A stretch of 48,412 nt of DNA. Source: Trichomonas tenax. Its lineage: Eukaryota > Parabasalia > Trichomonadida > Trichomonadidae. Made by a program: the position numbers and the translations under genes. Below the pieces are notes generated by a model. The model was not told the origin of the DNA and searched no databases. It was given only the letters and a program-made list of their open reading frames with translations. Positions 37,630 through 47,423 of the stretch are shown here, piece after piece. Within the stretch, counting starts at the first letter, position 1, and every line of letters starts with the position of its first letter. The stretch covers positions 1 through 48,412 of the forward strand of contig JALKBU010000323.1 of assembly GCA_023091735.1 (NCBI GenBank), in the 5' to 3' direction.

Positions 37630-37842
37630 ACTTTATTTTCGATTTGTATTTATCTCGAAACGAAACATCAGGATCGGAAAGTCACCATAGACTTATATAT
37701 TCCCCAGGGGGAATGGGTCAAGGCGGTCATGGTTTGGAGAGGAAATGAACAGGAAGGCAGAGTTTCCCCCTTTTACCAGATATCAAAATTAAAATATTTT
37801 ATGCTGCAACGAACGGAAATGATCCCCCAAATACAAAAATAA
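37630..37842 (+). pseudogene. Open coding-like fragment without a start codon
   Basis: Seventy codons are open between a TGA at 37627-37629 and a TAA at 37840-37842. The central part has a balanced, globular-protein composition (VTIDLYIPQGEWVKAVMVWR followed by GNEQEGRVSPFYQI) and is richer in G+C than its flanks. The first ATG is in the middle, so this is a fragment. I do not recognise the family. Confidence 0.35.
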
Positions 37843-38899
37843 CTGCATTTTCAAGAAAATTTTAATATCAAATTTTCATTATGAAGATATTGAGTATGTA
37901 ACAAAAGTGCAGCAACATTTTAAGGTTCTGACACGCAAAGTCTGATTTTGACATTTGTAAAGTAAAAGTACCAGATTTTCAATTATGTATTATGTTAGAA
38001 TATTTATCTTCAATATATACCAAGATTCCTATTTATGGATGTGCGAATATGGCACTTTTTGGCTGTGCGCGAACTCAACATTTTTAAGGATCGCACGGAA
38101 GGAGCGACCCAAGCACCCTTTATTATGCCGTTTGACCCGGAAATTATAAAAATCTACCTCATTATTTTATCGAATCCCTATAATAAAAATCCCCTTATTA
38201 TTTTCAATTCCACCTTTTATTGAAACATCTGGAATACCCTTTATAACAATTTCTCCCCCATATTATCACATATTTTCCCTCGATAATTAATATAACCCCT
38301 GTGTAATCAGAGGAAAAGTGACAAAATTCACTAATAAGGTTTTTAGCAAATACAACTAATTCGCCGAATTAGCGTAAACTATTCAAAATTGAACAGTGCA
38401 GCGAATATGCTACAGGTTCGCTAAATTCGCTATATGATTTTCATATTACCCATTTCATTTAGATAATAAACAACCAAGAAAAAACATAGATTTATCGAGA
38501 AGCTCTTGAGAAAAACTCAATTTATTATGAATAACTTAAGAGTGACACTGTAAACTATTGTGTATTAAAAATCACTCGTTTTTAGGTTCAAAAACCCAAG
38601 ATTAATTTTAAATAAAATCAAATCCTCTGATTTTGGCTTTAATATTGTGAAATTATAATCACAAATGCTATTGGTATATATTCCTTAAAAATTGTCACAA
38701 CAATGTTACTTTTCAGCGGGAATAGGCTCATTTTCGCTCATCCATATCCTATTGAAACAAAAATGATGTGAAGGAAGACTGGTGGAGCCAAATGTTCTTC
38801 TACCAACACTGAGAGTACTGATCAAAAGATTTAATGAAGTTATTGCTGATAATAAGGAATAAAACATGTTTTCTAAAAGATGAAAAAGATTTGTAATCT

Positions 38900-39225
38900 T
38901 AAAACTTGAAAAACAAGATAATAAAAAGTGAAGATGAGAGTGTATGGCCGAGAGATTCATTCTATGTGTAACTTATGGATTGATGTTAACTTATAGATTA
39001 TTGTGAAAAATTATCAAACTTAAAACTTGAAAAACAAGATAATAAAGAGTGAAGATGAGAGTGTATGGCTGAGAGATTCACTCTGTGCATAACTGAGGGC
39101 TTGATGACAACCAGAAATCGTTTTTACAAATTTTGGAACATAAAACTTGAAAAACAAGATAATAAAGAGTGAAGATGACAATGTTTGGCTGAGAGATTCA
39201 TTCTGTGCATAACTGAGTCTCGACA
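38900..39225. repeat. 120-bp tandem repeat, about 2.7 copies
   Basis: Units begin with TAAAACTTGAAAAACAAGAT at 38900, 39021 and 39141, giving periods of 121 and 120 bases. The first ~80 bases of each unit are highly similar (AAGATGAGAGTGTATGGC, GAGAGATTCATTCTGTG). The remaining ~40 bases diverge. Read on the minus strand the units keep a shared frame (SLSHTLSSSLFIILFFKF), but this is probably a by-product of the period being a multiple of three. Confidence 0.85.
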
Positions 39226-40290
39226 ACTTTTTTTTTAATATTGCTTTGTATAAATCTAACCATTATTGTCACTTTTCAACTGCAACTTTGTAACAGTATC
39301 TGAAGTTATTTGATTCAAACTTTAAATACAGATTTCAATTGATCTTTATCAGTATAATGCTAAAATTACAGAGTTATAACTCATCTTAAATGCTTTTTTA
39401 CAATCAAATCAAATTATTTTGCGCTTGGACAAACTATGACCGAGATAACTTTTTATATGCGATGTAAAAAGATAAATATGCAAATACACAGATAAATCAC
39501 AATCATATATATATGAAATATCAAAGAGATGAAATATAAATTAAGAAGTGATCCTAGAAACATGCATCTTTGAGCGCATCAACGCTGTCAATTTTTGATA
39601 TTTGAGCTTTAATATCTCCACAACTAAAGTGTGTATAATAAAAATACGCACACATAGCATTATGTTATAATAAGTTGTAATGCATAATATGCATATTGGC
39701 AAAATCAGTGACAAATTTAATATCAAATTTCACCTATCGTATAAAAATACAGAATAACCATCATAATATTTATCTAAAGGTAACACATATATGTATAGAT
39801 ACCATAAAAGTCTTCGCAGATAACATTTTGAAATAGTTTCTCTCATTGTGTCATATCGTCATCGGTCAACAATAAGCGATACTAGCTCGGACTATGCACA
39901 GCTCTATTGACTAACTATTGAATAGAATGATACATCATATGCATGTGAATATATTATATCCTATGTCTATACAATGAATACAAATATATTGTGGTGATAC
40001 GCCCTCGTTAATGAGCACATCGTTTGTCAATTTTAAGTAGAAAACATTCCGATTTTTCGATACTTCACAACTATTAAGGTGCAATACAATGCATACAAGC
40101 AGTTAAAGACAGCTTTCATACCTTAATGGAGATTCAATAAGTAATTACAAACCAAACAATCCAATTGAACCTTAAATTTCTTCTAGATTCACATTCTTGT
40201 AGCAACAAATTGAGATTAAGCGAATTCTTGATTTTTTTTAGGTGCAGCCCCCTTTTTATGATCGAATCTTTAAGTGTCGAAAAATTACAA

Positions 40291-40356
40291 ATCTGCCATG
40301 TAAATACGTCACTTTTGAACTCTCATTTCCTTTCACAACAGCTATTATAGTAATAC
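40291..40356 (+). repeat. Promoter-like module, copy 2
   Basis: Reads AATCTGCCATGTAAATACG, then TCACTTTTGAACTCTCATTTCC and AGCTATTATAGTAATA. It is homologous to the minus strand of 35931-36020. The final block and what follows also match 34905-34940. Confidence 0.55.
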
Positions 40357-40491
40357 ATTGAAAGCCAAAAGTCGACATTTGATAAACAGGCCGTTAGGCT
40401 GATTGGTTTACTCATTGATATGAATGATTATCGTCTTCACCTCACAATAATGCCACAAATTTGCTGGAAAAAAATATTTTTTGACACTTAA
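40357..40491 (+). pseudogene. Gene-start relic with ATT in place of ATG
   Basis: Directly after the promoter-like module, an ATT codon is followed by 43 open codons (ESQKSTFDKQAVRLIGLLID, then MNDYRLHLTIMPQICWKKIF) and a TAA at 40489-40491. The position of ATT corresponds to where an initiator ATG would be expected. The first residues (ES-KS) are shared with the degenerate copy near 34920. I do not recognise the family. Confidence 0.35.
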
Positions 40492-40873
40492 CTTTTTTCC
40501 ATTTCTCACAATTTTCCCCACCATTGAGGAAATTGATTTTCTCGGGGATTTCTGCAATTTAAAAATCAATAATTCCGAGTTCAATACTATATAAAAAAAT
40601 TCATTCTAATAATTTTTACCAGGCATATTTTCATCACTCATGAAATAAAACTTGGAAAATCTTGATTAAAATTTACATTGGAATTGTTAGCTCTAATGTT
40701 TCACACGCCTCTCAACTACTTATAAAATGAATTGTTAATCAATTGATGCGCTAAATGAATCAATATCATATCTTTTTGATAATGTAATTCTATGACGCAT
40801 CAATTAGTATATCATATTCAGAATAACATAGAATATTTATCAAACAACTGGTAAATAAAAACAAATATAAACA
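40492..40873. other. Intergenic, no gene seen
   Basis: AT-rich 3' flank of the ubiquitin hydrolase gene. I see no repeats or reading frames of note. Confidence 0.4.
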
Positions 40874-43800
40874 TCATAATTCGAGTTCTTGTATTAAATC
40901 ATCTGCACCGAGTTCCAAAAATTCTTCCTTTGACATTGGAAGAAGACCAATAAATGAATCCTTAAGATCAGGCTTCACGTTTACAATAACGAACATCTTC
41001 TTGAAAACAAGGGACTGATCAACATCTTCTTCAAATATTTCCGCAGTGAATTCGCCAAAGAGCTCGACAATTTCATCATCGCCCATTTGACGCAAAGCTT
41101 TCTTGCACACTCTTTGGATCAATGGCGTAAACATGCACTTAACATAGAGCTTGCGAACGATATTGACCATCGAGATTGGAGGAGCGCCTCCAATAGCACG
41201 CCAGAAATATTCTTCATTAGAAAACTGTAATGTTTCATCATCTCTATTGGATAAAATTAGGGCAAGCGTGGCAATGAAAATTCCATTTTCAGACTTAGCA
41301 AGTTCATTGATCTGCTTTGTATTTTGAAGTAATTGAGCAACTGCATGAAGTTGATCATAATCAACAATCTGTGTTATTTCTTCTTCAGTCAATTCTGGAT
41401 TTTCTATCTTATCTCCGATAAGAACAGCGTACTTCGATATCTCCTCTTTTTTGTCATCAGGAAAAAAGCTCTTCTTCTTCGCTATTTGGCACATCTTGTT
41501 GACAATGTATTTGAAGAAAATATCGAGCTTGTGTTTGCTGATGTATGGATGGATTTGATCAAATAATGAATAAATCTTTGGAATATGAATATATGCAAGA
41601 GCGGCCTCACTCATATCCGGGCAGCAGGCATCAAAGAATGGCTGAAATGTCGATATTTGCAACGCACGTCGTGCAATTACATAAATTCCATCATGGAGCG
41701 ATGTATCGGAGTATCTCACCATTGAATCAAGAATCTTGATTGTGTTAGGATCCTCCACTGCCTGATTAAGGAATGAATTGTCTAACTCGGTCAAATAAAG
41801 CTTCAAAAGTCGTAAAGAGTTCAGATCAATTTTTTGCATTGATGCAATGAGTTCAACATATTTTGGAGTGTATTGCTTACAAATAGCAATCAATGGACCA
41901 CAAGAAATAGCAGGAATAGCATTTTCGTTTTCATTACTTGGAATTAATGCATTGAAAAGAGGCAGAATTAAATCTTTCATGAATTCTGATCCAACAACGT
42001 GATAACAGAAGTGAGCAATTCTTATAACATACAAAATTGGTGTGGAAATCAATCGCGATGATTTCTTCTTCTTCTTCGATGGATCAGGGAAAGATATAAC
42101 CTGCTCGAAGAATGATTGAACGAAATAAACAAGCTTTCTAATGCGTTTCTTCTCTTCAGCAGTAAAGTTGTTGATTTTTGGTTTGATAACTATTATTTCA
42201 TTCTTATCGATAGAAGCGGACATTCCTCTTGGCGGTAGTTGCATACTAAAGGCCTTGTTTACATCATTAGGCGTATATCTCTGCGGCATGTTTTGCGCAA
42301 TAGTAACAGCTGATTGGGAAGATTGATATGGAGGAATGCATGCTGTCGGAACAATGAAATAGCTTATTGACTCACCAAGCATTTTAACTGTTTGATCATT
42401 CTGGTTATCAAGAAGGACGAGAAGAATTCGATCAATATAATCTGCTATTTTCTGCATGAACATTTCATCCTTAACCATTTGTATTATGATTTTGCTCATG
42501 ATCTTCTTCTGCACGAGTGTTCTGATCTTTTGATCTGATGCAAAGACCGTTTTGAGCAAACTCTGTATTGCTTTGCCTTTTGTTGATGGGTTTTCAATGA
42601 TAGATATGATGATCTTGCAGCACATATCAAGAGCTCCTTCATTTTCACGTGCACTGAGAAGAAGAACAGGCAATGAACTGATGTCTGAATATCTAACAAT
42701 TAGGTCTTCAAATGCTTTCTTGTGATACTCATTTGACATTACTTTCGGTGCTATTGTATCGATTATATCTTTAATGGAGCTGCAAACACGCAACTTAAGG
42801 ACTTTGAAGAGTGAAGTAAAGTTAACATTGGAATGTGATGGCGATGGTTTATCATAGAATTTCAACAAATAGTTTGCAAGCCTTTCGAGCACGAAATCAA
42901 CATTTTCGTCATAATGGGACATGACATATGCTGAAAGGACTTTACATATCGATGGTACACAGCGCCACTGAGTGCCTGAGTTCTCAATGATGTCAAGCAT
43001 ATTATCGACGAAACTTTTCTCGAAGTACATTGCATTATCTGTGAGCACATAGACTAATGAATGCATTAAATCGGTAGATGGACAACTCATGAGACAATCC
43101 AATGTATCTTCTTCATGAGCTTTCATCTTTGCGCATAAGTCATCGATGTCATCTATCGCATCAATGACCTTCTTCTCAAGTGCTGTCATTGTTGAGTGCA
43201 TGTAAACATTGAAGAAGAAGTCAAGAATGTGATCTGACTTGATAGCCAAATCGAGCATATATGGAGTAAACAATGCACAAAGATGTGCCTCATTTGCTGC
43301 TTTCTTAGCAGATATATCCAAATATTTCTGCGGTATATCTATTTGTCCGTATCTTTCTTGGTTGTCCATCGTGTAAAATAGAAGATATGCGTTCGCGTGA
43401 TATGACTGTTGGGAAGTAGAACCATATAACTTAGCAAGATCATCATTTGCTACGTCTTTGATATCTGTATCATCGAAAAGAATCCATTTATCGCGCTTTA
43501 CATATGATGTATAGTGACCTCCAATTGCATTTCCTGCATGTGCAACGATACCTGTTAAATTGTATTTTGTCACCTCTCCAGCGATATTAGAAAGCTCGAG
43601 TGTGTTGTGGAAGATGTAAGAATCATTGACTTTGATCTTCTCGAATGTTCTCAAGTTGTAATCGAATCTCTTAAGCTGAATAACTAAAATCGTTGGAAGC
43701 TTCTTGACTCTTGTTGTTTTCGTTACAATAATTCTTTTGTCGTCAACTTTATAGTCCGGGAAGACGGATGCTGTTTCAAGTGATTCCTGAATTGACTTCT

Positions 43801-46800
43801 TTTGGTTTTTGATTTCGATTTCAATATTATCGAATGATTCAACATTTTGTGCAACAACATTTCCTTGTGCATCAGTGAGAACATTCTCGTATTCACCTGT
43901 GAAAACAGAAGAAACTTCATTCGGCAGTGAGCCTAAGAACATCGAAAGGAATTCAATGGCATCTTGTTGCTCGAATACATTAACTTTGTTGTTTCCCCAC
44001 TTCCACTCATTCACGAAATCCGTTGGATCAGCAAATGGTAAAGCAGCGCAGCTCATATCTGAGAAAAGCTGACGTATTGATTCAATCGTTTTATCTGATG
44101 CATAAACAGATTTCACGAAATTCGTCAACGAAAATAGCTGCTGAAGAACAGCATTCATGTAACATGTCGCGCCGAGATTCCTTATTCCCACACCATTAGC
44201 ATTCTTCTGAATAATGTGCGGTGCAAAAGACCAATTTTTGATTTTCTTGCCGAAGAATTCATTTAATTTTTCTTTGAAGTGTTCTGGACCAATTAACTCA
44301 ACAAGTTTGACAGCTGCCGCCTGCTCATCATCATAGAACATTGTTGCATATTCATAAACCTTTTCTTTCTGTTTGTCGTCGAGATTTTGTATTAATTCAG
44401 GGAATAATTCAGCAAGTTTTAATATGATTGAACATATCTGTGGAGACTTTTCTAACTCAGCTATGACAGACTTAAATATAGATTCAGCAACATCTGGTTC
44501 AACTATCATTGAACTTATTATGTTCGTTACGAGCTGAATAAACCGAGAATTCGGGAAATTCTTGATACAATCATCAATCATTTCATGTGATTTCTTAATC
44601 TCTGGATATATTTTGAGCAACTTGAGAACTATCGATTCTGATGCATTAGAGAATATTCTAATCAACTCATCTTTGTTATCAATGAGATTTGGATCTAAAA
44701 CTGCCAACTTTTCGAATAAATCAACGGTATTATTTTCTGTATCCAAAAGTGGAATTAATTGCGATGCTTTGACAGAGATAATTTCCGGTCTAAAGTCGTT
44801 TGTAAACATCTTGATTAAGTAACTACAGATCTTAGATTTGTCCGGTTTAAATGCTTCACTAAGTTCTTTATAAACGTCTTCGCTTATTATTCGCTTTGAT
44901 AAAACACTGATGATATAAGCAACTTCTTTGTCAGTCATTTCTTTTGTGATCTTCGGGTGTTCAGCAATGTAAGGATCGTCAGGGAGTCTGTGGAGAAGCC
45001 TGAGCGCTGCTGCACCAGCTTCAGTCTTCAATGATTCAACGAGTTTCTTGGTGATTCCATTTTCGAATAGAAAAACTGAAATAATCGTTGTATTCCTGAA
45101 ATATGATGTTGTTTCCGCTTTCATGTGAAGCCGAGTGCCATTGGTGACACCAGCATCTAACAGAGTCTGATCGTACATTATTGTGTAAAAGTCTTTTGAT
45201 AAATAAAATGGCGGTAAATCAGGTCTCATGAAATGAATCTTTTGGCGCAAAACAGATGGATAAATAAAGCATGGAACTGTAATGCAGAGTTCTTCATTGA
45301 ATCCATCAACCATCACAAGGATCCAATCCATCTTTTTAATTGGTTTGTTCCTCGAATAATGGAAATCTTCTGACTCAAATCCGACTTCGAATGTGTCGAT
45401 TGATGCTCTAATTAATTCGCATATTCGTTGATTTTGAAGAATTGTTTCGCAAGCGTTCAAAACCTGTAAGAGGAGTTCTGCGTATTCACTATGTGAAAGT
45501 TCTTTTATTGAAGAAATTATTTCTAAAGTGTCTTTAAGGATTCTATCAGCGAGATAATTATCATTGCTATTAACATAAAACATCATGAATTCTTTCATCA
45601 AAAATGGTATTCTTGAAAGAACGAATGTAGTAGGGACCGTTGGAGTATCAACATGAGATATATATTTGTTTGTTGAAACTTGCAAATCGAATAATTCCCA
45701 AAGCAAAACTATATCTTTGAGAAGCGTATCAAAAGATGCTGAAAATGGCGCATTTTTAAGTGATTCCATTAATGTGCTTAATGAATCTTTTGTAAAAGAT
45801 TTCTTTCCTTGGCTTTTGATCAATCCATCAAAGAAATATATTAATCCGGGAGAAATTCTAATCGAAACTAAATCTTCTATAACTTTTGTGTCTACAGGTA
45901 TATTATATGTAGTGAATTGCATTTGAAGGATAGAATATAAATAAGCATTATTGTTTGTTTTGATTAATTCAATTATATTTTGAACAAATGATTCATCAAA
46001 TACTTTGTCTTGAATGCATTTTGCTAATATTTCGGATCTGCCTACAGCTGGATTAGAAAGACTCTCTAAAATTGCTTGTTTCGATAAATCATGAACAATT
46101 AAATTTGTGCTCGAAAGCATTGATGTTAATGGTGCTACTAACTCAGTATGTGTTGAAGAAAGGACCAATAACTCTTTTATCATCGATTTAGCTTTATCTG
46201 GCTGCGATTCTGCAATAGTCGGAATTAATCCTGCTAAAAGTGATGCAGGGAGTTTAGATAAATCGAAAGTATCAATTATTTCGGCTATTTCTTCCTGTCT
46301 TAATAATGGTAATGAATGCTCGATGATCTTAATCATAATTTTTTGACGCGTTATGTGGGATTTCATCGCTAAGTCATAAAATTGTTTAAGCATTTCTCCA
46401 TTCATACGTAATATTATAACAGACGCCAGCCTCTCTAAAACTTCTTCGTGTAATTCTGGCTTGAGAATGAATTCTTTGAAATTTGACTCATCAAGTAATT
46501 GATTAAGAAGTGTAGTGTCTTTATGTTTTTGATAATAGTCTACAAGGACCTCAGAAGCAACTAATTGCTTGTCTAATAGGTCACTGTTAAGTAAAAACAT
46601 GATTAAATTAACATTTTCGATAATTTGCTCGTTTTGATCAAAAGTAGAATTTGCAATAATTCTCTCTATAATAAAAAGATCTACCCTTAGATTTATTTGG
46701 TCGATTTCACGTAATTTTGAATTTTTGATAAATTCTGTAAAAGAATGCATCACTTCATGAACTTCAGATCCTCTTATGGACAGCAATACTTGGTGACCTC

Positions 46801-47332
46801 CATAATAAAGGATTTGAAAGTACAAAGAGTAATGATGAAAAGATAATGGAATTTTCTTCATTATTTCGTGTACTTTACTTAGTATATTTGCTTGCATGAA
46901 AGAATTTATGACTTTTGTGTATGAATCATGCATCTTTTGTAATGCTGGAAGTGCATATTGCTGAGCGTGTGAATAGAATAAACTTTGTGGATTTAAGATA
47001 TTCAAAAAGCGTACTGCTGTCATAGTATACCCATTTTCGATACACCAAGGTATAAATATAACGCAATTCTGGAAAAATTGTGAAATATACTTATTTTCGT
47101 TACCTGTTGTGTTAGCAAGCTGTGACATCGCAACAACAGCCTCTGGAAGAACATTCGACACGAAATTATCAAGATTATCTCCGTATTTTTCAGGAAGATT
47201 TCCGAATTCGATGATATGCTGAATCATTGTCACAACTTCAGGCACGAGAAAGTAATAATCGCCATTGAGCTCGACGAATTGCGTGAAGATAATGAAAGCT
47301 GTTTCAAAATCATCAGCGAAACTCAGCGTCAT
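40874..47332 (-). CDS. Giant ubiquitin-specific protease (USP9X/USP24/USP34-like), 2152 aa
   Basis: A C19-family deubiquitinase. The first ~650 residues are armadillo/HEAT-like helices. A ubiquitin-like domain follows at ~665-740 (IYPSVLRQKIHFMRPDLPPF, DAGVTNGTRLHMKAET), then more helical repeats. The catalytic domain spans ~1045-1340. Its Cys box is GIRNLGATCYMN with Cys1057, FEQQDAIEFL is the QQD block, and the His box is AGNAIGGHYTSYV with His1273. DDT at 1287-1289 supplies the Asp. Residues ~1350-2152 are again helical repeats. This layout is that of the large USP9X/USP24/USP34 group, so the enzyme removes ubiquitin from protein substrates in cytosol or nucleus. The USP zinc-finger Cys pairs are absent, and the catalytic core is compact for a USP. 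The start ATG follows TCAAATTTACAATT. Confidence 0.95.
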   Translation of the reverse strand: MTLSFADDFETAFIIFTQFVELNGDYYFLVPEVVTMIQHIIEFGNLPEKYGDNLDNFVSNVLPEAVVAMSQLANTTGNENKYISQFFQNCVIFIPWCIENGYTMTAVRFLNILNPQSLFYSHAQQYALPALQKMHDSYTKVINSFMQANILSKVHEIMKKIPLSFHHYSLYFQILYYGGHQVLLSIRGSEVHEVMHSFTEFIKNSKLREIDQINLRVDLFIIERIIANSTFDQNEQIIENVNLIMFLLNSDLLDKQLVASEVLVDYYQKHKDTTLLNQLLDESNFKEFILKPELHEEVLERLASVIILRMNGEMLKQFYDLAMKSHITRQKIMIKIIEHSLPLLRQEEIAEIIDTFDLSKLPASLLAGLIPTIAESQPDKAKSMIKELLVLSSTHTELVAPLTSMLSSTNLIVHDLSKQAILESLSNPAVGRSEILAKCIQDKVFDESFVQNIIELIKTNNNAYLYSILQMQFTTYNIPVDTKVIEDLVSIRISPGLIYFFDGLIKSQGKKSFTKDSLSTLMESLKNAPFSASFDTLLKDIVLLWELFDLQVSTNKYISHVDTPTVPTTFVLSRIPFLMKEFMMFYVNSNDNYLADRILKDTLEIISSIKELSHSEYAELLLQVLNACETILQNQRICELIRASIDTFEVGFESEDFHYSRNKPIKKMDWILVMVDGFNEELCITVPCFIYPSVLRQKIHFMRPDLPPFYLSKDFYTIMYDQTLLDAGVTNGTRLHMKAETTSYFRNTTIISVFLFENGITKKLVESLKTEAGAAALRLLHRLPDDPYIAEHPKITKEMTDKEVAYIISVLSKRIISEDVYKELSEAFKPDKSKICSYLIKMFTNDFRPEIISVKASQLIPLLDTENNTVDLFEKLAVLDPNLIDNKDELIRIFSNASESIVLKLLKIYPEIKKSHEMIDDCIKNFPNSRFIQLVTNIISSMIVEPDVAESIFKSVIAELEKSPQICSIILKLAELFPELIQNLDDKQKEKVYEYATMFYDDEQAAAVKLVELIGPEHFKEKLNEFFGKKIKNWSFAPHIIQKNANGVGIRNLGATCYMNAVLQQLFSLTNFVKSVYASDKTIESIRQLFSDMSCAALPFADPTDFVNEWKWGNNKVNVFEQQDAIEFLSMFLGSLPNEVSSVFTGEYENVLTDAQGNVVAQNVESFDNIEIEIKNQKKSIQESLETASVFPDYKVDDKRIIVTKTTRVKKLPTILVIQLKRFDYNLRTFEKIKVNDSYIFHNTLELSNIAGEVTKYNLTGIVAHAGNAIGGHYTSYVKRDKWILFDDTDIKDVANDDLAKLYGSTSQQSYHANAYLLFYTMDNQERYGQIDIPQKYLDISAKKAANEAHLCALFTPYMLDLAIKSDHILDFFFNVYMHSTMTALEKKVIDAIDDIDDLCAKMKAHEEDTLDCLMSCPSTDLMHSLVYVLTDNAMYFEKSFVDNMLDIIENSGTQWRCVPSICKVLSAYVMSHYDENVDFVLERLANYLLKFYDKPSPSHSNVNFTSLFKVLKLRVCSSIKDIIDTIAPKVMSNEYHKKAFEDLIVRYSDISSLPVLLLSARENEGALDMCCKIIISIIENPSTKGKAIQSLLKTVFASDQKIRTLVQKKIMSKIIIQMVKDEMFMQKIADYIDRILLVLLDNQNDQTVKMLGESISYFIVPTACIPPYQSSQSAVTIAQNMPQRYTPNDVNKAFSMQLPPRGMSASIDKNEIIVIKPKINNFTAEEKKRIRKLVYFVQSFFEQVISFPDPSKKKKKSSRLISTPILYVIRIAHFCYHVVGSEFMKDLILPLFNALIPSNENENAIPAISCGPLIAICKQYTPKYVELIASMQKIDLNSLRLLKLYLTELDNSFLNQAVEDPNTIKILDSMVRYSDTSLHDGIYVIARRALQISTFQPFFDACCPDMSEAALAYIHIPKIYSLFDQIHPYISKHKLDIFFKYIVNKMCQIAKKKSFFPDDKKEEISKYAVLIGDKIENPELTEEEITQIVDYDQLHAVAQLLQNTKQINELAKSENGIFIATLALILSNRDDETLQFSNEEYFWRAIGGAPPISMVNIVRKLYVKCMFTPLIQRVCKKALRQMGDDEIVELFGEFTAEIFEEDVDQSLVFKKMFVIVNVKPDLKDSFIGLLPMSKEEFLELGADDLIQELEL

Positions 47333-47338
47333 AATTGT

Positions 47339-47415
47339 AAATTTGACTTTATATTTCTAAAAAAATGTCATGCCGACCCCTTTGTGTGCTTTACTTGTCA
47401 TTTGTTGTCAAATTT
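47339..47415. promoter_or_regulatory. Compact bidirectional promoter
   Basis: The start codons at 47332 (minus) and 47424 (plus) are only 91 bases apart. TCAAATTT occurs once on each strand: minus-strand 47339-47346, 6 bases before the USP start, and plus-strand 47408-47415, 8 bases before the DUF1801 start. Identical initiator-like motifs in divergent orientation strongly suggest they mark the two transcription starts. Confidence 0.6.
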
Positions 47416-47423
47416 TTGTAGTG

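Larger units (their letters stand above)
36021..40290. other. Gene desert with repeats and relics
   Basis: This stretch holds no intact gene that I can support. It contains scattered G- or C-runs that are unusual in such AT-rich DNA (near 36057, 37706, 37766, 37823 and 40251). A coding-like fragment lies at 37630-37842 and a 120-bp tandem repeat at 38900-39225. Other short frames (36049-36294, 36442-36654, 38035-38223) lack recognisable content. This is much longer than any other spacer in the window. Confidence 0.5.

Noticed and set aside
37690..37770. GC-rich patch as an RNA gene
   Set aside because: I found no tRNA or snRNA-like boxes, and the region reads as an open coding fragment.
47370..47423. 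Start of the DUF1801 gene at 47370
   Set aside because: The added residues are hydrophobic/Cys-rich and unlike the family. An initiator-like motif lies between this ATG and the one at 47424.
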